From Candidatus Schekmanbacteria bacterium (lineage in GTDB: Bacteria; CSSED10-310; JACPHN01): 64,000 nt of DNA. Shown here piece after piece: positions 18,435 through 26,216 of the stretch; within the stretch, counting starts at the first letter, position 1, and every line of letters begins with the position of its first letter. The notes under the pieces were generated by a model. The model was given only the letters and a program-made list of their open reading frames with translations. It made no database searches and had not been told where the DNA came from. The stretch is from positions 98,185-162,184 of the forward strand of contig JACPHN010000032.1 in the NCBI GenBank assembly GCA_016188575.1, written 5' to 3'. A program made the position numbers and the translations under genes.

Positions 18435-19049
18435 ATGCCGCTGGACAAGGATCATCCGTGGTTTGTTCGTGGTGCGTCAATCGTAGCAAGTCTGTTTCCT
18501 GAGTTCGGCTACACGTACGCCTGCCCAATCTGCTTTGATTGCTTCGGACCCGGCCAAGTCGCCTCCAAACTCACTACGGAGCACGCCCCGCCGGAATCAA
18601 CTGGTGGCCACAGAGTAGCTCTTGTCTGCAGGCGATGTAATAGCGAAGCGGGCCACCGCCTCGACAGTCATGCCAGCCGTCAGACTCTGCTCGACAGGCT
18701 ACTCGTCGGCGCACCTGTGCCGCAGCAACGCGCCTCGGTCACGATCAGCGGTGACCTACTATTGACTGATACTATGGGGCTACTTCTGGCCGTTACTGTG
18801 CATAGCGCCTCGGTGCAGGATAGAGATGGAGTCAAGCTGTTGATGACAGAAAAAGTCCAACAGAACTATCCCGAGCTGAAGAAACTCTGGTTAGACAGGG
18901 GGTACGCTGGCGAATGCGAGCAGTGGCTCGAAACCCTTGGCTACGAGGTGGACATCACAACCACGAACGACGGACTTGCAGCCTGGGTCGCGGAAGGCGA
19001 GGAGCCGGCACCTCACACCCCAGGCTTCGTCCTTCAGAAGACCCGCTGA
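18435..19049 (+). CDS. Chimeric ORF: HNH nuclease N-terminus fused to IS5-type transposase C-terminus
   Basis: The 204-residue frame starts at an ATG with a strong AGGAGG six bases upstream. Residues 1-105 form an HNH-type zinc module: CPIC (Cys30, Cys33), LTTEHAPP (His50), a GG turn, then VCRRCN (Cys65, Cys68). From about residue 110 it becomes the end of an IS5-family DDE transposase (DTMGLLLAVTVHSASVQDRD, then KLWLDRGYAGE with the catalytic-type Asp). The HNH gene thus seems to have been cut by a transposon whose remnant stays in frame. The HNH half still has its metal residues and lies 60 bases after the BREX operon, so it could once have been a defence nuclease. Whether the fusion is expressed is unknown. 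Confidence 0.7.
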   Translation: MPLDKDHPWFVRGASIVASLFPEFGYTYACPICFDCFGPGQVASKLTTEHAPPESTGGHRVALVCRRCNSEAGHRLDSHASRQTLLDRLLVGAPVPQQRASVTISGDLLLTDTMGLLLAVTVHSASVQDRDGVKLLMTEKVQQNYPELKKLWLDRGYAGECEQWLETLGYEVDITTTNDGLAAWVAEGEEPAPHTPGFVLQKTR

Positions 19050-19184
19050 GTGGTCGAGCGCACGCCCCGCTGGCGCACCAAGTACCGCCGCCGCTCCAAG
19101 GACTATGAGCGAAGACGTGCTTCTCGCGGACTTGGATACTCCTCGCGGTCAGCGCCATCATGCTCAGCCGTCTGGCTGGGTAAC
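18756..19184 (+). mobile_element. IS5-family transposase remnant (3' part)
   Basis: The catalytic-domain end of an IS5-type transposase can be followed across a stop and a frame change. After GFVLQKTR a TGA replaces the usual Trp codon (TGG), and then VVERTPRW and RRRSKDYER follow in the same frame, the family's VVERT..W and RLSKDYE blocks. A last block ending AIMLSRLAG and TAA at 19184 is in another frame. The 5' part with the first Asp and both terminal repeats are not seen, so this is a dead fragment. Confidence 0.72.
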
Positions 19185-19198
19185 ATGTCAACACCTTC

Positions 19199-19558
19199 TC
19201 AGTCATCGTCCCTCCCCCCGCTGGCGGGGGGAGGCAAGGTGGGGGGCCGTCGTGACGCCTTTTCCGCGCCGCTTTCACCGGACCTCAGCGTGTAGGTTCT
19301 GCCGTCGCGCGTGCGCTCGAGATAGTGGCAATCCACCATCGCGCGCCTTAGCAGCGGAACGTCGCCGAAGTCGTGCTTTCCCGCGATGATCAGATTGACT
19401 TCAGTTTCGGCGTAGGCGCGAACGGGCTCGAAAAAGCTGGACAGGTACTCCAGAACCAGCCTCCTGGCTTCCTGCTTTCGCGGCCAGACCGAGATCTTGC
19501 CTTCAGCATTCACGAAATTGCGTAGCTGAGCTCGCGATCGCGGAGCCTCATCGCTCAT
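19199..19558 (-). CDS. DUF2087-domain protein with repeat-encoded tail
   Basis: A 119-residue protein. The first 95 residues match the DUF2087 pattern: a short helix, a GKISVWPRKQEARR segment, then YAETEVN, a DFGDVPLLRR turn, and YLERTRDGRTY. These small domains are often found with transcription regulators and look like winged-helix modules, but no role is proven. The ATG overlaps the stop of the upstream activator gene (ATGA). The last ~18 residues (from RRPPTLPPP on) and the stop come from a dispersed GC-rich repeat, not from the family. Confidence 0.78.
   Translation of the reverse strand: MSDEAPRSRAQLRNFVNAEGKISVWPRKQEARRLVLEYLSSFFEPVRAYAETEVNLIIAGKHDFGDVPLLRRAMVDCHYLERTRDGRTYTLRSGESGAEKASRRPPTLPPPASGGRDDD
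19210..19270 (-). repeat. Dispersed GC-rich palindromic repeat, copy 1
   Basis: Contains a perfect CCTCCCCCC/GGGGGGAGG inverted pair (19211-19219 and 19226-19234). On the plus strand this is followed by AAGGTGGGGGGCC and CGTCGTGACGCC. The same arrangement occurs at 23770-23830 and 60958-61020. Here it overlaps the 3' end of the DUF2087 gene and supplies its last residues. Confidence 0.8.
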
Positions 19559-21465
19559 TTTTCACTTTCCATCTGCATGAGCACATCACGGATCGTCAGG
19601 CCTGCCTTCCTGAGCTGCCAGACGAGGCTGTCCCGGCTAATACCGAGAGCGCGCGCCGCCGCGCTTCCTGAAGTGTGCGCGCGCACCGACGCCTTGATAT
19701 CCGCGAGCGTATGCCCGCCACACTGTGTTTGCCGCACCCGCAGGATCTCGTCCTGCAAACCCAGCTCACGAATCCTGAGCGTCAAGGTCGATACCGGCAT
19801 GGACTCGCGCCGGTAGCCAAACGCCGCACTAACCTCCGGATCCACCGCCATTGACGTTACCGTGCCGCCATGCTCGCGAATCTTGTTTCGCACTAGCGCG
19901 GCGAGCGTGTCGCTTTCTTCACCGGCGGCGCGTGCCGGTGCCTGAGCGGTCACGGCAAGCTCGCCGCTGCCTCCTCCGGACGCGGGGGCCAGCACCGGCA
20001 GCGTCGCTGTACCCAGCACCGGCGCCGACCGCACCGCCCCGTACTCGAATGGGCCGTGCAACATGATGTGCCGCTCGTCCAGCATGGTCGCCCCGGCCGG
20101 CGCTAACAGCACCGAGCGCTCGACGGTATGCGCCAGCCCCCTGATGTTTCCGGCGCGTGACCAGTCGTGTCGCATCAGCCTGGTCATGGCGCTTTCGCTG
20201 AAGGAGGCGATGGCGGTCCGCCCATATCGCTCCGCTGCCTTACGCAAGAACGACTCGGCAAGTCGCGGGACGTCCGCGGGGCGTTCGCTGAGTGGCGGCA
20301 GGCGCACCGTAACCAGGCTGACCCTCCAGAACAGGTCCTCGCGAAAGCGGCCGGCGCCGACCAGCGCTGGCAGGTCCTCGTTCGTGGCAGATAACACCTG
20401 AATGTCAACGTGGAGCCGCTCACTACTCCCGAGCGGAGAGTAAAACCCCGTCTCGATAAGCTGCAGCAGGCGCTGCTGCAGCTCCGGCGAAAGGCAGGCG
20501 ACCTCGTCCACGAATAGCGTCCCTTTGTCGGCGAGTTGGGCCTTGCCGGGTCTGCCCTTGGGCGGTGCCCCGGCGAAGCCTGAGCTCGGTGCATAGCCGA
20601 ACAGCTCCGCAGCAAGCGTTTCACCAGAGGTAATCTGCGAGCAATCCAGCACGACGAAAGGGCCATTCCGCCGCGGGCACTCGTAGTGGTAAGCCTGCGC
20701 CAGATGCGATTTCCCTGAACCCGTCGGCCCAAGAATGAGAATTCCCACCTTATCGGCAATCGCCAGTCGGCGCAGCGGTTCCAACACGTTCTCCGCAAAC
20801 CACGGGTCGCGCGACGCAAGGTTACCGAGGCGGTACGAATCGGCGGCGGCGGCGCGTAACTCCTTCAGCTCTTCGGCGAACGATTCCAGGTCCGTTTCTA
20901 CCGCCTTGAGATGATGCAGGAGGTTCAGGCTGCGGTGCGCGAGCTCGGTCAGGTCGAGCACCAGTGCCACGTCCGCGTCGGTGAAAGGCGACGTCAGGCC
21001 GCTGCGGTGCGCGTACAGACAGCCCCAAAAAGTGCGCCGCGGTTTTTGCTCGCGAACATCCCAGCGATAGAGCGGAACCGCCAGGACGCTCCTCACCGCG
21101 TGGCGAACGATGCTCACCGACGTGAGATCCAGCGGCACGGCCGTGGTCGTCAGCACGGGAATCCCCGAGCTGCGCACCGCCTCGAGCACCGAGCGTGAGC
21201 CGAAAAGCTGGATGCGGTCGTCGGTGAGGCGGTCCCCGCCACTCGTCGTCCCGCACCATTTCCCCGTTTCCGGGTCAAAAAACGCGACGATGGCCTCGGA
21301 AGCCTCCAGAGCCTGTCGCGCCATGACGGCGATATCCCGAGTCGCGGCATCCCAGTTCGCGGTCGTCAGGTAGTCTCGCTGCAACAGCGCACGAAGCACG
21401 GCCAGATGCCGCTGCGCCACCTGCGGAGCGGCCATTGATGTCGCTCCAGCCTCTCCACGTGACAT
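19555..21465 (-). CDS. GAF/AAA+/Fis activator of sigma-54 type with altered GAFTGA
   Basis: A 636-residue enhancer-binding-type regulator. Residues ~25-175 form a GAF sensor domain. The AAA+ ATPase has Walker A GPTGSGKS at 246-253 and Walker B TLFVDE at 316-321. A Fis-type helix-turn-helix lies at the C terminus (AAARALGISRDSLVWQLRK). The loop that contacts sigma-54, normally GAFTGA, reads SGFAGA (295-300) with an insertion around it, so normal sigma-54 remodelling is doubtful. There is no receiver domain. It lies 51 bases after a sensor kinase gene and overlaps a DUF2087 gene. The GAF domain probably senses the signal directly. Confidence 0.88.
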   Translation of the reverse strand: MSRGEAGATSMAAPQVAQRHLAVLRALLQRDYLTTANWDAATRDIAVMARQALEASEAIVAFFDPETGKWCGTTSGGDRLTDDRIQLFGSRSVLEAVRSSGIPVLTTTAVPLDLTSVSIVRHAVRSVLAVPLYRWDVREQKPRRTFWGCLYAHRSGLTSPFTDADVALVLDLTELAHRSLNLLHHLKAVETDLESFAEELKELRAAAADSYRLGNLASRDPWFAENVLEPLRRLAIADKVGILILGPTGSGKSHLAQAYHYECPRRNGPFVVLDCSQITSGETLAAELFGYAPSSGFAGAPPKGRPGKAQLADKGTLFVDEVACLSPELQQRLLQLIETGFYSPLGSSERLHVDIQVLSATNEDLPALVGAGRFREDLFWRVSLVTVRLPPLSERPADVPRLAESFLRKAAERYGRTAIASFSESAMTRLMRHDWSRAGNIRGLAHTVERSVLLAPAGATMLDERHIMLHGPFEYGAVRSAPVLGTATLPVLAPASGGGSGELAVTAQAPARAAGEESDTLAALVRNKIREHGGTVTSMAVDPEVSAAFGYRRESMPVSTLTLRIRELGLQDEILRVRQTQCGGHTLADIKASVRAHTSGSAAARALGISRDSLVWQLRKAGLTIRDVLMQMESEK

Positions 21466-21516
21466 TACTTCCTCGGCCTCGGGAAAAGGTCTGAATTCGG
21501 GTTTCGCAGGCTCTTA

Positions 21517-23616
21517 CTACACCTGAGACTTGCCTGACACAAGATGTTCGACCGTGGCCTGGAGCGCTTCCACCTTTCCGGGCAGCTCGATCACGAAGCA
21601 CGCGCCGCCACCGGGCGCGGGCTCGTAGCGAATCGCACCGCCATGTGCCGCGACGATGGACCGACAGATGGCCAGTCCAAGACCGGTTCCGTTGCGCTTG
21701 CCGAAGGTGGCAAACTCCTGAAACAGCCTGTCCCTGATCTCCTCCGGCACGCCCGGCCCGGTGTCCGCGCACGAAAGGCGCATGCCCGATGCGGTCCTGC
21801 GAGCCTCAATTGCGAGCTCCCCGCCTGCTGGCAGCGCGTCGCGAGCGTTGCTCGCGAGATTCAGGAGGACCCGTCGGATCCGATCCGGATCAAACCACCC
21901 ATAGAAATCCGTGTCGCCGCTCGCGCGCGCCCGGAGACCGGCGCTTCCGAAGAGCTCATCGATCGTCGCGATGATGTCGTCCAAGTATTCGGCAATTGCG
22001 ACTTCGCGCGGCTCCACGACCACCTCGCCGCGAGCGAAGGCCAGGATATCCTCGATCATGTCGGCGAGCCTCTGCGCCTGGCGCCGGATGTGCCCGAGCC
22101 CCGCTTGCGGGAGCGCCTCCTGATGCTCCTGGATCGACATGAGCTCCGCCCAACCTGCGATCGCGCACAGCGGGTTCTTGAGATCATGAACGATGGTCGC
22201 GGCCACCCGGCCGATGGCTGAGAGCTTCTCGGCGCGTACCAGGTCAGTATGCGCGCGCCGCAGCTCTTCACCGAGATCTTCCGCACGTGCACGCGCCGCC
22301 GTCTCCTGGACGAGCGCCGCCTTGAGGAGACCCGAGCTCTTCTCCAACTCCGAATAGACGCGGGCAAAGCGGTTCGAGAGCGTCATGCTCATGGAAAAAA
22401 CGAGCGCCGCAAAACCGTAGGGTACCAGCCGCGGGCTGTCGAGATAGCCCTTGTCGCGCCCGATATCCAGCAGCGATGCCACCGCAAAGCCGGCGATTCC
22501 AATCAACAGCGTGCGTGCATCGAGGTCCCCACTCCAGGCGCGCTTCGCCGTGGCGACAATGACGATGAAGATCATCGGTAGCACCCAGAGCTCCCAGACG
22601 TCCAGGCACCGCAGGTAGAAGTACTCCCCGGGTACCGCGAGCACCACCAGCGCCAGCGCCACGTGGGAGAGCTGATAAGCGCGCAGCAGTCGGCCGATCC
22701 GGCCTCCGAGCAGCGGCCAAAGAAACTGGATGAGCGACGGCACGAGCAGAAATAGCGCCAGTGCCTGCATTTTCACCAACGCCACGAACCAGTCCGTGAG
22801 CTCATACTTCCATTGAGTCCGCAGAATACAGTACGCGGCGCTGAGTAACGAGATCAGCCCAAACCAGAGATACTCCTTCCGGCCCGGCAATCGACTGAAC
22901 AGCGTCGTGAAATAAAGGCCGATCAGGAAATACATGCAGGAAAGAATGAGCTCGGGGAGCTCGTCCCACAGCAGGAGGCGACCAAGCGATGCGGTCTCGC
23001 CAATCAGGAAGCGGCCCTGGTACGGCCCGCCCTGCCACGATCGCTCGCCGGAGGCGCGCCACACGCGCAACGCCAGCACCAGCTCGTCATCTTCGCGCCA
23101 GCAACCAGGCGGTATCGAGTAGGTTGCGAGCCGGTCGTACTCGGCGCGCGGCCGCGGCGGCAAGCGCCCAACCCCCCCGAGCAGGCAGCCTCCCGCGTAC
23201 AGCTCGTAGCTGCTGGCAACGCGGCCGAGTGCGATCGCGAGCTGCTTCGCATCGCCCGCGGAGGCCGTCGCGGCCGCTCCAGGCAGGGCCACGCGCCGGC
23301 GGTACCAGGCGATCCCATGGTATCCGCTATGCCCCTGGCGACCCCACGGTTTCGGTACCATCAGCTCTTCCCAATCGCTGTCGTCGAGCTCCGGGGTCCG
23401 GTACTCCAGGTTGTCCCCGGTCCGGAATCGCCACTTGCCGGACAGGTCGATGAGCTCAGCAGCGTCGCGCCCGGACGGCCGGCTTGCGCGCGCCGGTGCG
23501 GCGAGCACAGTGAGCAAGACCGCCGCGATCGCGGCTGCCGGCATCATCATGGCCAGCGCCAACTGCCTGTCCCGCAAGTCGAAGCATGCGAGCCTTTCCC
23601 GTGAGGACCTCGTCAT
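21517..23616 (-). CDS. Membrane sensor histidine kinase with jelly-roll extracellular domain
   Basis: A 699-residue kinase. It has a signal peptide-like start, then a periplasmic beta-sandwich (residues ~50-205) resembling the sugar-binding fold before beta-galactosidases (DLSGKWRF, DDSDWEELMVPKPW). A block of about seven membrane helices (210-415) and a coiled coil follow. The HisKA motif IVHDLKNPL has the phospho-acceptor His477. The ATPase has an N box (NLASNARDA), DTGPGVP and GTGLGLAI. The layout is that of 7TMR-DISM kinases, which sense carbohydrate-like or other envelope ligands. No response regulator with a receiver domain is encoded next to it. Met23 is an alternative start. Confidence 0.88.
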   Translation of the reverse strand: MTRSSRERLACFDLRDRQLALAMMMPAAAIAAVLLTVLAAPARASRPSGRDAAELIDLSGKWRFRTGDNLEYRTPELDDSDWEELMVPKPWGRQGHSGYHGIAWYRRRVALPGAAATASAGDAKQLAIALGRVASSYELYAGGCLLGGVGRLPPRPRAEYDRLATYSIPPGCWREDDELVLALRVWRASGERSWQGGPYQGRFLIGETASLGRLLLWDELPELILSCMYFLIGLYFTTLFSRLPGRKEYLWFGLISLLSAAYCILRTQWKYELTDWFVALVKMQALALFLLVPSLIQFLWPLLGGRIGRLLRAYQLSHVALALVVLAVPGEYFYLRCLDVWELWVLPMIFIVIVATAKRAWSGDLDARTLLIGIAGFAVASLLDIGRDKGYLDSPRLVPYGFAALVFSMSMTLSNRFARVYSELEKSSGLLKAALVQETAARARAEDLGEELRRAHTDLVRAEKLSAIGRVAATIVHDLKNPLCAIAGWAELMSIQEHQEALPQAGLGHIRRQAQRLADMIEDILAFARGEVVVEPREVAIAEYLDDIIATIDELFGSAGLRARASGDTDFYGWFDPDRIRRVLLNLASNARDALPAGGELAIEARRTASGMRLSCADTGPGVPEEIRDRLFQEFATFGKRNGTGLGLAICRSIVAAHGGAIRYEPAPGGGACFVIELPGKVEALQATVEHLVSGKSQV

Positions 23617-23664
23617 GGTCTGTTCACGCTATACGCTCGCCGCCATCGGTGCAAGCCGCTCGCG

Positions 23665-23830
23665 ATCCCCCACCTCGCCTCCCCCCGCAAGACGCGTGCT
23701 GCACCTTGTCGCGCGCGACAGCGTCCCCCCTCCGTCACTCCCCCCGCCTGCAGAGGGAGGCGAACAGGTACCCTCCCCCCACTTGCGGGGGAAGGTGAGC
23801 TCGGGGGTCCTCGTGATGCGCTTTCGCGCA
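23665..23830. repeat. Dispersed GC-rich repeat, copy 2 (inverted pair) in the HK-hspR gap
   Basis: The 325-base gap between divergent genes (23617-23941) holds no gene. A plus-oriented core CCCCACCTCGCCTCCCCCCG (23667-23686) faces a minus-oriented core (23770-23830) with AAGGTGAGCTCGGGGGTCC and TCGTGATGCG. Between them is a CACTCCCCCCGCC stretch. The two ends resemble copies 1 and 3. Confidence 0.7.
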
Positions 23831-23894
23831 CTTTGCAGTCGCCCAAGCGGTGGATTCGGGGCACCACGGCGACATTTCGCTCTGCCCACGACTG

Positions 23895-23903
23895 TGCTAT
23901 AGT
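23895..23903 (+). promoter_or_regulatory. Extended -10 promoter element before the hspR operon
   Basis: TGCTATAGT is an extended -10 box (TGn plus TATAGT), with the ATG-proximal GTG 39 bases downstream. No good -35 box is seen, as is usual for extended -10 promoters. It would drive the hspR to tcdA run. The palindrome CTTGAGT-N7-ACTCAAG bound by HspR elsewhere was not found here. Confidence 0.45.
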
Positions 23904-23941
23904 GCCCCCATCTGGCGAGCCTGTGACAGTAAAGGAGCTCT

Positions 23942-24370
23942 GTGGTGGGAAAGAAAGGCGGACAGGACTCGGAAACCCCCGTCTACATGATCGGCGTCGC
24001 TGCCAAGATGCTCGATGTTCATCCCCAGACGCTGCGACTCTACGAGAGACAAGGGCTCGTTCAGCCTTCTCGGTCGGTAGGCAATACCAGGCTCTACTCG
24101 CGCGACGATATCGACCAGGCCAGGCTCGTCCTGCGCCTTACCCGTGACCTGGGTGTCAACCTCGCTGGCGCCGAAATCATTCTGAACTTGCGAAACCAGC
24201 TTTGCCGTACCCAGCGCACGCTCGAGGAAGTGGTGGACATCATCATGCAAGAGGCGCCAGAGGCGGTCGAGAAGATCCAGGCTCACTACCAAAAACACGT
24301 GTCCGAGACGGGTACCAGCGAAATCCTGAGCGTTCGCTTCGAACGGTCCGAACCAGAGGAAGATGAGTGA
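23942..24370 (+). CDS. hspR: MerR-family regulator, HspR-like
   Basis: A 142-residue regulator. An N-terminal winged helix-turn-helix is plain (YMIGVAAKMLDVHPQTLRLY, then NTRLYSRDDI). It is followed by the short HspR-type segment DLGVNLAGAEIILNLR and a helical tail. HspR usually represses dnaK/clpB-type genes, but here no chaperone gene is adjacent. It is the first gene of a salvage and microcompartment operon and overlaps mtnP by 8 bases, so it may control that operon instead. The start is the GTG with AAGGAG about 8 bases upstream. Confidence 0.85.
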   Translation: MVGKKGGQDSETPVYMIGVAAKMLDVHPQTLRLYERQGLVQPSRSVGNTRLYSRDDIDQARLVLRLTRDLGVNLAGAEIILNLRNQLCRTQRTLEEVVDIIMQEAPEAVEKIQAHYQKHVSETGTSEILSVRFERSEPEEDE

Positions 24371-25244
24371 CATGGCCAAGCGGAAGGCGCAGATTGGCGT
24401 CATTGGCGGGAGTGGACTATACGAGATGCCCGAACTGGTCAAGACTGGCAGGGTCGCCGTCAAGACGCCGTTCGGGCCCCCTTCCGACGACTATGAGCTC
24501 GGTGTCATCGAGGGCGTCAAGGTCGCGTTCCTCGCCCGCCATGGCGCCGGACATCGACTGCTCCCCTCGGAAATTAACTACCGGGCTAATGTCTACGGCT
24601 TCAAAAAGCTCGGCGTCGAACGCATCGTGTCGGTGAGCGCCGTCGGCAGCCTGCGCGAGCATATCCATCCTCTCGACATGGTCTTCGTCGACCAGTTCTA
24701 CGACCGCACCCGCGGGCGGGCCTCCACCTTTTTCGGTCAGGGGCTCGCGGCACACGTCAGCTTCGCGCACCCCACCTGCGCCGATCTCTCCGCCAGGCTT
24801 CTTGCAGGCGCACGTCAGCTCGGCCTCTCCCATCACGCCGGCGGCACCTACGTTTGCATGGAAGGCCCCGCGTTCTCGACCCGCGCCGAGTCCGAAGCCT
24901 ACCGGTCCCGCGGCGCGAGCGTCATCGGCATGACCAATCTCCCCGAGGCCAAGCTCGCTCGGGAGGCCGAAATCTGCTACGCGACCGTTGCCCTCGTCAC
25001 CGATTACGACTGCTGGCACGAGGAAGAAGAGGCGGTCAACGTCGAGGCGGTGCTCGAAAATCTGCGCCGAAACGCCGAAAACGCCTGCAAGCTGATCGCC
25101 ACCGTCGTGCCGACGCTGCCATCCGCACCTGGCGCGTGTGAATGCCCATCGGCACTCAGCCGAGCCATCATCACGCCGCCCGACCACGTGGCCGCGCCAG
25201 TAAGGAAGCGGCTGAAGGCCATTATCGGCAAGTACCTCCCGTAG
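24363..25244 (+). CDS. mtnP: S-methyl-5'-thioadenosine phosphorylase
   Basis: A 293-residue nucleoside phosphorylase of the MTAP family. It splits methylthioadenosine, the by-product of polyamine and other SAM-dependent syntheses, into adenine and 5-methylthioribose-1-phosphate. Family features are IGVIGGSGLYE (phosphate site) at the start, FLARHGAGHRLLPSEINYRAN, the base-binding VCMEGPAFSTRAESE, and MTNLPEAKLAREAEICYATV followed by VTDYDCW. The ATG at 24363 lies inside hspR; ATG 24372 directly after the hspR stop is equally possible. The neighbours, a PfkB kinase and a class II aldolase, suggest onward use of the sugar phosphate. Confidence 0.95.
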   Translation: MSDMAKRKAQIGVIGGSGLYEMPELVKTGRVAVKTPFGPPSDDYELGVIEGVKVAFLARHGAGHRLLPSEINYRANVYGFKKLGVERIVSVSAVGSLREHIHPLDMVFVDQFYDRTRGRASTFFGQGLAAHVSFAHPTCADLSARLLAGARQLGLSHHAGGTYVCMEGPAFSTRAESEAYRSRGASVIGMTNLPEAKLAREAEICYATVALVTDYDCWHEEEEAVNVEAVLENLRRNAENACKLIATVVPTLPSAPGACECPSALSRAIITPPDHVAAPVRKRLKAIIGKYLP

Positions 25245-25274
25245 CGATCACGGCGCCTTTGAAGGAGTCCCCAC

Positions 25275-26216
25275 ATGAGTTTGCTTGCGGTCGGGTCTGT
25301 CGCCTATGATTCGGTGGCGACTCCATTTGGCAGAGCCGATGATGTCCTCGGCGGTAGCGCCACCTACTTCTCGCTGAGTGCGAGCTACCTGACAACCGTG
25401 CACGTCGTCGCCGTCGTCGGGGACGACTTCAAGAGCGAGCACCGCTTCCTGCTCGAAGATCGCGGCATCGACCTGTCCGGTCTGCAGAGACAAGAGGGCA
25501 AGACCTTTCGGTGGGCGGGTCAATACGAATATGACATGAATCAGGCGCACACGCTGGAGACCAATCTCAACGTTTTCGCCACGTTCCGCCCGCAGATTCC
25601 CGAAGCGTTGCGCACCGCGGAATACGTCTTCCTCGGCAACATCGACCCCGATCTCCAACGCCACGTGCTCGATCAGATGGTCGCGCCCCGCCTCGTGGCG
25701 CTGGACACGATGAACTTCTGGATTGCCGGCAAGAAGGAAAGTCTCCTGGAGACGCTGGCTCGCGTGGACCTCCTCTTGATCAACGAGGCCGAGGCGCGGC
25801 AACTGGCAAACGTGCCGAATCTGGTCAAGGCCGCCCGCCTGATTCAAGAAATGGGCCCGCAGCGCGTCATCGTCAAGCGCGGGGAGTGCGGGGCGCTCGC
25901 CTTCATCGACGAGCACATCTTTGGCGCCCCCGCCTACCCGCTCGAAGTCGTCCGCGACCCTACTGGCGCGGGAGACACCTTCGCCGGCGGCGTGATGGGG
26001 TATATCGCCGCGAGCGGCTCCTTTGACGTCGACCACTTGCGGCGCGCCGTTGTCATGGGCAGCATCATGGCATCTTTCACGGTCGAGGACTTCAGTCTCC
26101 GCCGCTTGCTCGAAATTTCGCACCAGGACGTCCGCAGGCGCTACGACACCTTGCAGATCATGAGCGCCTTTGCAGAGCTGCCCCCGAATTTGATGGCGCG
26201 CTGGAATCACCAATGA
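25275..26216 (+). CDS. PfkB-family carbohydrate/nucleoside kinase
   Basis: A 313-residue ribokinase-fold kinase. The N-terminal signature is LLAVGSVAYDSVATPFG with a GGSATYFSL segment. The C-terminal ATP and catalytic-base motif is DPTGAGDTFAGG, where the Asp of GAGD abstracts the proton. Such kinases phosphorylate sugars, nucleosides or related alcohols. The substrate is not fixed, but the position between mtnP and a class II aldolase hints at a pentose or methylthio-pentose intermediate, or at adenosine-type salvage. GAAGGAG precedes the ATG, and the stop overlaps the aldolase start (ATGA). Confidence 0.88.
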   Translation: MSLLAVGSVAYDSVATPFGRADDVLGGSATYFSLSASYLTTVHVVAVVGDDFKSEHRFLLEDRGIDLSGLQRQEGKTFRWAGQYEYDMNQAHTLETNLNVFATFRPQIPEALRTAEYVFLGNIDPDLQRHVLDQMVAPRLVALDTMNFWIAGKKESLLETLARVDLLLINEAEARQLANVPNLVKAARLIQEMGPQRVIVKRGECGALAFIDEHIFGAPAYPLEVVRDPTGAGDTFAGGVMGYIAASGSFDVDHLRRAVVMGSIMASFTVEDFSLRRLLEISHQDVRRRYDTLQIMSAFAELPPNLMARWNHQ

